From Flavobacteriales bacterium (GTDB taxonomy: Bacteria > Bacteroidota > Bacteroidia > NS11-12g > UBA955), in assembly GCA_947464515.1 (NCBI GenBank), contig CANHXF010000023.1, positions 1 through 12,860 of the forward strand: 12,860 bases of DNA, given 5' to 3'. The notes below the pieces were generated by a model, which had not been told where the DNA came from, ran no database searches, and saw only the letters and a list, made by a program, of their open reading frames with translations. The position numbers and the translations under genes are program-made. This document shows, piece after piece, positions 7,538-12,860 of this stretch (position 1 is its first letter; each line of letters begins with the position of its first letter).

Positions 7538-8126
7538 TTAATATTTCCGGAATCAATTCTTTGAGATAGTGGGGAGTTATTGAGGTTTGTGTTACGCAGG
7601 AATTCTCAACAGTCAGTATATGCGAAGGAGGTTCCCCGTAAATACTTGTCTCAAATAAATCTACTTTCGTGAATTGCTGAAATTGGCTATTCAAGTTTGA
7701 AAACCCATCAAAATATCTTTTTTCTATCTCCTCTTTAGAAACGAAATGGCCTCCATTTTCCACACGAATATCTACTCGTTTTTGGGCCTCTTCAATCGAA
7801 TTTAAACACAAATAGATTAATCGAAGTTCAAAATTATTTTTTTAAAAAATTGCGGGCCAATGCATTGGTGTATAGTTAAAATTGGTCTCGTAGCAGAAAT
7901 TGGCATTGCTCATTATTGCTTGACCAATTCTATTTTGCAATTCTCCGAATGCCAAGTTATGAGCCATTAAATCGCGGATATCCGAATCAAACAGTTCCTT
8001 GTAATACTTTAAATAATGGAAGTCATAATCAAAAGGTTCAAAATCTTCAGCGGCTAATAATCTTGAAAATGAAGATTTACCAGAGCCATTACAACCCGCA
8101 ATAACCAATAAAATTGGCTTAGACAT
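7527..8126 (-). pseudogene. Zeta-toxin-like P-loop kinase interrupted by an in-frame TAA
   Basis: Two open stretches (8126 to 7842 and 7841 to 7527) lie in the same minus-strand frame, separated only by a TAA at 7842-7844 (codon 95). Read through, they make one ~199-residue protein with the layout of zeta toxin / AAA-type kinases: Walker A GCNGSGKS (~11-18), FDYDFHY, the ETNF corresponding to the family's ETT substrate segment (~80), then FELRLIYLCLNS, RV..RVENGGHFVSKEEIEKRYFDGF. Zeta toxins phosphorylate UDP-GlcNAc-type nucleotide sugars and block peptidoglycan synthesis, and many relatives are uncharacterised. Both halves retain the expected family sequence right up to the stop, so a single AAA-to-TAA type change within an A/T run (ATTTTTTAAAAAAATAAT) is the simplest explanation. 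The N-terminal fragment alone would carry the P-loop but lack the RV-GGH half, so it is probably inactive. Its start overlaps the small upstream ORF by 8 bp. Sequencing error is an alternative explanation. Confidence 0.8.
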
Positions 8127-8277
8127 TCCTGCTTATTGTAATTTTATTCTTTTTACTTTTCCCAGACCTCACCGAATCCTCATATACTTTTATTTGGCGC
8201 TTGATTTCAGGCATAGCTTTTTTCATCTGCTGCAAGTAAAAAGCCACTCTTTCCTCTGTGGATGAAAATTCAGTCAT
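8119..8277 (-). CDS. Small 52-aa protein in antitoxin position upstream of the zeta-like gene
   Basis: From ATG 8277 the frame reads MTEFSSTEERVAFYLQQMKK...PEIKRQIKVYEDSVRS...ISRNV and stops with TAA at 8119-8121. The stop overlaps the toxin-like start codon region (GAATGTCTAA: ATG at 8126, TAA at 8121), an 8-bp overlap in a different frame that suggests coupled translation. The composition is charged and probably helical, with a Lys-rich C-terminus (GKSKKNKITISR), as in many small antitoxins, but I do not recognise a family and see no clear DNA-binding motif. The antitoxin role is inferred from size and position only. It starts just inside the right copy of the 17-bp repeat. It appears intact while the downstream kinase carries a stop. 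Confidence 0.6.
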   Translation of the reverse strand: MTEFSSTEERVAFYLQQMKKAMPEIKRQIKVYEDSVRSGKSKKNKITISRNV

Positions 8278-8280
8278 AAT

Positions 8281-8297
8281 ACGAATTTATGAAATTT
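8281..8297 (+). repeat. Right copy of exact 17-bp direct repeat flanking the toxin-antitoxin-like module
   Basis: Identical to 7521-7537. This copy lies immediately upstream of the 52-aa ORF (start 8277, minus strand) and contains the ATG of a 45-aa + strand ORF. Confidence 0.6.
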
Positions 8298-8426
8298 CAA
8301 GTTCATTTCAATAATGGACAATCTGAAATATGTATCCATGATCACAAGGGCTTAGTATTTTACATAAGATACTTCAATGATGTGGCAGAATGCATTAGAG
8401 TGAATTACTTGAAAAATAGAAAATAG
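8289..8426 (+). CDS. Short 45-aa ORF of uncertain reality
   Basis: Starts at ATG 8289 inside the direct repeat and stops at TAG 8424-8426; the peptide is MKFQVHFNNGQSEICIHDHKG...ENYLKNRK-like in its basic C-terminus (VNYLKNRK). I recognise no family and see no Shine-Dalgarno. It is divergent from the 52-aa ORF with a 11-bp gap. It may be a real small protein, or the downstream remnant of a gene disrupted when the module arrived. The amino acid mix is plausible for a folded protein, but the ORF is too short to be sure. Confidence 0.25.
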   Translation: MKFQVHFNNGQSEICIHDHKGLVFYIRYFNDVAECIRVNYLKNRK

Positions 8427-8485
8427 AATATTCCGTCAACTCAATCCAAAACGCAACGAACGCGGATGAATCTCCTCACCTCAGG

Positions 8486-8672
8486 TGGGAAAAACGCCGA
8501 AGATAGCACCACTTAGTCGCTCAAATTTGTCCCCACTTCATCTGAACTACTTACAATCCAAAACACCCAATGTTACCAATGTTTAACTCCGTCTTGTACT
8601 TGATAAATTTGCCTTTATAATGGGGGTCAATTTCTATCCGATGAAGAGGTGAATGTTAGTCCGATTATTCCA
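8486..8672. mobile_element. 187-bp inverted-repeat element resembling paired IS21-family ends (MITE-like)
   Basis: The left end (+ strand from 8486: TGGGAAAAACG...CACCACTTAGTCG...AAATTTGTCCCC) and the reverse complement of the right end (from 8672: TGGAATAATCG...CACCTCTTCATCG...AAATTGACCCCC) align over ~50 bp. Shared blocks are TGG, ACG/TCG, CACC.CTT, TCG and AAATT.G.CCCC, with small spacing shifts. IS21-family elements of this phylum characteristically carry GTGGGTCAATTT-type repeats at both ends, which these resemble. The interior (~80 bp) shows no transposase. The right end cuts the IS3-type orfA remnant exactly where family similarity stops. No target duplication is obvious, and the sequence to the left is not the rest of orfA, so a deletion is likely. 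Confidence 0.5.
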
Positions 8673-8774
8673 GTTAATGCCAAGTTCACGACTGATATCG
8701 TTAACAGATCGGCCGCTTTCTTCTTCTTTGAAGGCTTTTACTATTTGGCCCTCGGTGTATGTGCTTTTTTTCAT
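8634..8774 (-). pseudogene. Truncated IS3-type transposase orfA
   Basis: From ATG 8774 the peptide MKKSTYTEGQIVKAFKEEES then GRSVNDISRELGIN matches the N-terminal helix-turn-helix of IS3-family OrfA proteins of the MKKSRYTEEQI type. After residue 34 the similarity stops and twelve unrelated residues run to a TAG at 8634, because the 187-bp inverted-repeat element begins at 8672. OrfA would normally continue for ~50 more residues and be followed by an orfB carrying the DDE catalytic domain. Neither is present, so this is a dead fragment. Confidence 0.8.
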
Positions 8775-8841
8775 TTGACTGGGGAAATTTCGGGTTTTTT
8801 GCCGAATTTTATCCAGTCCGAATTTCAGGCCTACTTACACA
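8673..8841 (-). mobile_element. IS3-family remnant: one terminus plus start of orfA
   Basis: The element reads on the minus strand from a putative terminus TGTGTAAGTAGGCCTG (starting at 8841) through a 66-bp leader to the orfA ATG at 8774 and breaks off at 8673. TG-start termini and this leader length suit IS3-family elements. The exact outer boundary is an estimate because the other end is missing. The leader includes a small inverted repeat (TTCGG...CCGAA) near 8793-8811. Confidence 0.5.
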
Positions 8842-9054
8842 TAACACGCAAAGGCACAATGGACTATTAATAGTACTAATTAATATTATTTATAACCAAA
8901 ATTTATATACTTTTTAATGACATAAAATATACCAGAAAAAATTCATTTAACATCATTAATGAGATAATGATATCATCAAAACTGAGCTAAAGTTGTGGGC
9001 ACAATAGGTTAGGCTAATTATTGAGATGCCACTGTTCTATTAACCCGAAAAAAT
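8842..9054. other. AT-rich intergenic region upstream of the 1189-aa gene
   Basis: No ORF of note. It contains two short perfect palindromes, ACTATTAATAGT (8863-8874) and ATGATATCAT (8967-8976). These could be operators but are expected often in such AT-rich DNA. I found no convincing TAnnTTTG -7 box and no Shine-Dalgarno before ATG 9055; an A-rich run (GAAAAAAT) precedes the start, as is common in Bacteroidota. Confidence 0.4.
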
Positions 9055-12000
9055 ATGATGATAAATATTAAATCCGTTACAATCGCCAAACTGCTAATCT
9101 CCCTATTTGCTCTTTGCGTTACTCAAAATGTTATTGCTCAGACTTCGAGCCCTAACATTATTAATCAAAGAGGAACACCTATTCTAACACGACTATACAA
9201 TTCCATGAGCATCCAGACCCTCGAGGATTGGCATTATGGAGGTGTTGAGACAGAAGATGGCGGATTTGTTTTCACTACTCGAATTGAACAATCTGTCAAT
9301 GCCTTAAACGGACACCAAGAATTTCCTGGACTCATCAAATACGATAAATATTTTAATGTTCAATGGCATCAGTTCCTTAAGCCGGGTAAATATGCAAAAA
9401 TTGCTCCATTTGGATTTCCTGCAATTATTGATTCAGCAATTATTGAAGGGGCCGAAATCCATACGAAAGTCATAGAAACTAATGATGGATTTTTAGCGTT
9501 TGGTTATTATTATCAAGGCTCTAAAATTTTCGTATTGAAAGTCGACAAACAAGGCAATGTTGCTCAAAACTTTCCACGAATTTTTGATTACTATTCCACA
9601 TACAACTACCAAATCAACGACATTGTTCACGTAAACACAAATAACTTTACAGGATATATAGGTGTGGGCCATAAAAACAATCAAATGGCTATTTTTCAGT
9701 TTGACGAACAACTTGAAAATTTAACTACTACAATGTTGGGAAATGGCACAAATATTACGGGGGAAATATTTGGGCTGTGCCTGTTATATTCCAGTGGCAG
9801 TTCTTCGAGAGATATGCCAAAAATCAAAAATGAACAACCAACAGGTATTGCATTTACGGGCTGGAGCGATAATGGCGATAGTTACCCAACATTTGTAAGA
9901 AATTTCAACGTCTATTATGGCGCAGCAAACTTATCGCTATCAACAATTAATTTTTACAAACTTAAACATTATTCTAATCCAAGTAGCCAAAATTCCTCCA
10001 TTCCCCAATTTGGAGACTTAAGTATTTTACCAGCCACACCCAATCCGGCGTTAACATACAATTTTAAAGGGTATGATATATGTCAAACAAAAAATGGAAA
10101 TATCGGAGGTCTAGAACTTTGGAATTACATGTTTTTTTCTGGCAGCACGACATGTTCGACGGAAAGAAAAAATGGAACTGGGCCTAGTGGTGCAGATCAA
10201 TTGATTGCAGGAGATATCTACGTTAGAGAATTAAAATTCGATCCAGTAAATTTTACATTAGATACTTTCCTAAGTGGGACAACCCAAGTCATAAATAACT
10301 ATGGCCACGCATCAGGATCGGACTACTATCCTAGAATCGCATTGGATTTAGACGATGACTTTATTGTGCTTACAAACAATACTGACCATCCTACCACTGT
10401 AACCAACCACTATTTCTTACAAAAGATTGATAGATCCTCACATACCCAAAAGTGGGGCTCAATCAAACTCGGCATCGGACCAAGTGGAATTTGTCCTTTC
10501 GAATTATTGGTAACTAAAAATGGAAGATATATCACTGCTGGAAACAACTACAACACATCAATATTCTCAGACAATGAAGATTTAGACATTGCTTTGTGGG
10601 GAAGCCCATGCCAAGCAAATGCCGTCAATAACGCAAATGAATTCATCTCCAATGTCCCAAATGGACACGATTTTAGTTTACAGCAATGGTCAATGACAAC
10701 ACCTGGTAATCCTACCACAATGCAAATCGGAGGAAGTGGGATTGTAGGAAGCCGCATAATTGTAGAACCAGGTTACACGTTGAAATTTTTGGGAGGCCAA
10801 AATGTCAATTTACAATTTCCACATGTCGAAGAATTTGGGAATGAAATTGCCTACAGTGGACAACCAATGAAAAATATTGTTGTAGAACCAGGAGGGAAAG
10901 TAATAATCGAAAATGCAGTTGTTTTGAGGGGCATTGCAGACTGTAATGGTAGTTGGGAAGGTATTGAATTAAAATCGAGTACATTTGGAAGTCCAAAAGC
11001 AGAGTTGCTAATGGGATCAGCTGAGATTAAGGATGCAATTACAGCAATTAAAACAAATCCTTTTTCCAAAATCAGCATTGGAAGTTCACTTGGGAATGAC
11101 GCAAAATTTACGAATTGCCAAAATGGCATTGAAATGTTGAACGACAATTATAACACTTCAAAAATCATTAAAACCATTTTCAATTACCAGCACTCTGTGG
11201 AAGTAGGGTTTAATGAAGCATTAAACAATCACATTTACTTATATAATATCAATGGATTAAATATTTGGGGGTCTCAATTTGTTAATTCATACGCGTCTTC
11301 CAATGCAGTTTCGGGGACATATCGTGGAACCGGGATAAAAGCAATAAATTCGAATTTTAACGTACTTAAAAATCAAGGAAACGTAAATAATTCGAAAGAA
11401 TGTCACCCTGCATCACAAACAGAGCCTCCATGTTTATTCCAATCATTGAGTGTAGGAATTGATGCTGTCTACCTCACACCAAGTTATTACACTGGTTATC
11501 CAATAAAAGTACTGAATAATCAATTTAATGATTGTCGACACGCGATGCATTTTGCGAATGGAAATAACATCATTCTATACGCAAATGAAATCAACATTGA
11601 AAGTAGTAACATCGGGCAAGAACCGATTTACCAACTCGATGGCAATTACGGAATTACAATGAATGGTGTATCACAATTTCAAATCATCCAAAATAAGATT
11701 CAAATAAATGATCTCAGTAGATTCTCTCATGGCATCTCAATAATAAACAGTGATTATTTAAGTACAATAGGTAAATCAATAATTTATAAAAACGAAACAA
11801 ATGCCCAGGCTTTCGAAAACAATAAAAACATCGCACTAAAAGTGAGCGAATCGAGTTCAAACTTGAAAATTGAATGCAACAGCAATTTTAACGTGAGTAC
11901 AGATTGGGTTTTTAATCCGTATACCAATATTACCAATATCGGCTCAAATAATTCTCCAGCTGGAAATATGTTTGCTAAGGAAGACCTGTGTAATAGCAGC

Positions 12001-12624
12001 CCGTCAATTGATGCTGCAGATTGGTATGTTGGTGAAAATATTAACTATTGGTATTACACAAGCTGCACTATTCCTCAAAGAACAAGACCTAAAATACAAC
12101 CAATCCTAGGATCTGGCTCAATTATTCCCAAACAACTGTTTGGGGACAATTCTTGCCGTGATTCAAGTCCATGTCACATTTCTAGATGGATGCCCGAATT
12201 GAGTACAGCATACAGTGGAAGTATTAATTATTTCCCTCCTTTGCCCCCGCCAAATCAAGATTTCAATAACAATCATATTAAAGAGGAAAGAAATAGAATT
12301 TCAAATGGAATGCCATTGATTAACAATAATCCTTTTATTCCTTTAACATCAGACGTCAACTCGGCCAAGTCTTTATTTATGCAGAATGAATCGTTAACAA
12401 TACATCCTAATCCAATTTCACTAGCGAATCCAACATTTAATCTTTCTAAAATCATAGAAGATAGCGACATACTTAAATTTTACAATTTGAGTGGACAGGA
12501 GATCGATTTTAAATATTTAGAGAATAAAACAATCCAATTGAAAAATATTTCGAAAGGAGTTTACATGATGATAATCATCAACAACAACCAATCATCATCC
12601 TCTAAACTAATTGTAACAGATTAA
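9055..12624 (+). CDS. Large secreted beta-propeller-like / beta-helix surface protein with T9SS sorting domain, 1189 aa
   Basis: The signal peptide is MMINIKSVTIAKLLISLFAL...NVIAQ (cleavage near 28). Residues ~50-520 contain repeated WD-like or kelch-like strands such as ETEDGGFVFT, VIETNDGFLAFGYY, VLKVDKQGN and DLDDDFIVLTN, suggesting a beta-propeller. From ~565 come stacked short strands (RIIVEPGYTLKFLGG, NIVVEPGGKVIIENAVVLRG, WEGIELKSS), and then NxF/NxxxxI-rich turns to ~950 (TNCQNGIEML, NNQFNDCRHAMHFANGNN, YGITMNGVSQFQIIQNKI) typical of right-handed parallel beta-helix proteins. A Pro/Asn/Ser-rich linker leads to the T9SS type A domain at ~1112-1189 (LTIHPNPIS...LKFYNLSGQEI...LKNISKGVYMMII...KLIVTD). 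Such proteins are exported adhesins or cell-surface structures; no catalytic residues are identifiable. Base composition is clearly more AT-rich than the genes at 1-7300, and IS remnants flank it, hinting at acquisition. ATG 9058 is an equally possible start. Confidence 0.85.
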   Translation: MMINIKSVTIAKLLISLFALCVTQNVIAQTSSPNIINQRGTPILTRLYNSMSIQTLEDWHYGGVETEDGGFVFTTRIEQSVNALNGHQEFPGLIKYDKYFNVQWHQFLKPGKYAKIAPFGFPAIIDSAIIEGAEIHTKVIETNDGFLAFGYYYQGSKIFVLKVDKQGNVAQNFPRIFDYYSTYNYQINDIVHVNTNNFTGYIGVGHKNNQMAIFQFDEQLENLTTTMLGNGTNITGEIFGLCLLYSSGSSSRDMPKIKNEQPTGIAFTGWSDNGDSYPTFVRNFNVYYGAANLSLSTINFYKLKHYSNPSSQNSSIPQFGDLSILPATPNPALTYNFKGYDICQTKNGNIGGLELWNYMFFSGSTTCSTERKNGTGPSGADQLIAGDIYVRELKFDPVNFTLDTFLSGTTQVINNYGHASGSDYYPRIALDLDDDFIVLTNNTDHPTTVTNHYFLQKIDRSSHTQKWGSIKLGIGPSGICPFELLVTKNGRYITAGNNYNTSIFSDNEDLDIALWGSPCQANAVNNANEFISNVPNGHDFSLQQWSMTTPGNPTTMQIGGSGIVGSRIIVEPGYTLKFLGGQNVNLQFPHVEEFGNEIAYSGQPMKNIVVEPGGKVIIENAVVLRGIADCNGSWEGIELKSSTFGSPKAELLMGSAEIKDAITAIKTNPFSKISIGSSLGNDAKFTNCQNGIEMLNDNYNTSKIIKTIFNYQHSVEVGFNEALNNHIYLYNINGLNIWGSQFVNSYASSNAVSGTYRGTGIKAINSNFNVLKNQGNVNNSKECHPASQTEPPCLFQSLSVGIDAVYLTPSYYTGYPIKVLNNQFNDCRHAMHFANGNNIILYANEINIESSNIGQEPIYQLDGNYGITMNGVSQFQIIQNKIQINDLSRFSHGISIINSDYLSTIGKSIIYKNETNAQAFENNKNIALKVSESSSNLKIECNSNFNVSTDWVFNPYTNITNIGSNNSPAGNMFAKEDLCNSSPSIDAADWYVGENINYWYYTSCTIPQRTRPKIQPILGSGSIIPKQLFGDNSCRDSSPCHISRWMPELSTAYSGSINYFPPLPPPNQDFNNNHIKEERNRISNGMPLINNNPFIPLTSDVNSAKSLFMQNESLTIHPNPISLANPTFNLSKIIEDSDILKFYNLSGQEIDFKYLENKTIQLKNISKGVYMMIIINNNQSSSSKLIVTD

Positions 12625-12625
12625 C

Positions 12626-12860
12626 TGTAGATCGTCAGCATAAAGTGGACATAAGTGTGACTAAACAAAGTTATACTTAAAAACCATAAATTGCTTACAA
12701 TGAAAGAAAAAGAACCAAAAAATGCGGAGGCGGTTATCAAGGATATTCGCCGACGAACCAAGCGTAAATTTAGCTCTGAGGAAAAAATCAGAATTGTTAT
12801 TTCAGGATTGCGTGGTGATGAATCCATTAACACCATTTGCAGAAAAGAAGGCATCGCACC
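12626..12860 (+). mobile_element. Left part of an IS3-family element, continuing beyond the window
   Basis: The sequence starting TGTAGATCGTCAGCATAAAG at 12626 looks like an IS3-family terminus (TG start, followed by AAAGTGGACA), and an orfA begins 74 bp inside it. The terminus begins one base after the TAA at 12622-12624. The right end is outside the window, so boundaries and target duplication cannot be confirmed. Confidence 0.6.
12700..12860 (+). CDS. IS3-family transposase OrfA, N-terminal part (cut by window edge)
   Basis: From ATG 12700 the protein begins MKEKEPKNAEAVIKDIRRRT, then KRKFSSEEKIRIVISGLRGDESINTICRKEGIA. The K-(Y/F)-S-x-EEKIRIV-x-GLRG-(E/D)-S-I-x-x-(L/I)-CR-(R/K)-EGI pattern is the helix-turn-helix of a common IS3-family OrfA. 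It binds the element's ends and, fused by frameshifting with OrfB, forms the active transposase. Fifty-three complete codons are visible with no stop, so this copy may be intact. It is a different lineage from the MKKSTYTEGQI remnant at 8634-8774. Confidence 0.88.
   Translation, partial: MKEKEPKNAEAVIKDIRRRTKRKFSSEEKIRIVISGLRGDESINTICRKEGIA

Noticed and set aside
8442..8570. Repeated CAATCCAAAAC at 8442-8452 and 8554-8564
   Set aside because: Only 11 bases of low-complexity sequence with no matching flanks; chance is likely.
8649..8870. A 73-aa + strand ORF across the IS remnant
   Set aside because: It is antisense to the recognisable IS3-type orfA fragment and its leader, and has no family resemblance of its own.
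1..12860. CRISPR array, tRNA or rRNA genes
   Set aside because: No regularly spaced repeats, cloverleaf or conserved rRNA segments were seen by eye on either strand.

Overview
The window looks like chromosomal DNA from a Bacteroidota species. Two predicted secreted proteins (a sulfatase and a 1189-residue protein) end in the type IX secretion (T9SS) sorting domain found in this phylum, and classical ribosome-binding sites are mostly absent. No genus can be assigned from the sequence alone.

Positions 1-2237 (+ strand) hold an ordinary gene run: the 3' end of purH (last steps to IMP), pyrD (quinone-linked dihydroorotate dehydrogenase) and a secreted DRGH-type DNA/RNA non-specific endonuclease. 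Gaps of 64 and 36 bp make co-transcription plausible. The run converges, with a 5-bp gap between stop codons, on a minus-strand trio (5179 down to 2243): an unrecognised secreted protein, a CNHC thioredoxin-like protein overlapping it by 19 bp, and a T9SS-exported formylglycine sulfatase. A divergent + strand gene (5215-7317) encodes a YyaL/Spermatogenesis-associated-protein-20-type protein. It carries an in-frame palindromic insert that reads GPERSEGP.

From about 7320 to the right edge the window becomes an accessory region. It holds a zeta-toxin-like kinase gene with an internal in-frame TAA, preceded by and overlapping a 52-aa ORF in antitoxin position. This pair is bracketed by exact 17-bp direct repeats. 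Next come a 187-bp element with imperfect inverted ends resembling IS21-family termini, which cuts an IS3-type orfA remnant, and then a strikingly AT-rich gene for a 1189-aa T9SS beta-helix protein. A second, different IS3-type element begins one base after that gene's stop codon and runs off the window.

The housekeeping half encodes nucleotide synthesis, and its secreted nuclease, sulfatase and T9SS cargo fit a scavenger of extracellular polymers (inference). The right half reads as an insertion hot spot with a decaying toxin-antitoxin module and an acquired surface protein. I see no CRISPR array, rRNA or tRNA. No wholly new system is demonstrable; the strongest unusual structures are the repeat-flanked toxin module, the small inverted-repeat element and the palindromic insert in the YyaL gene.
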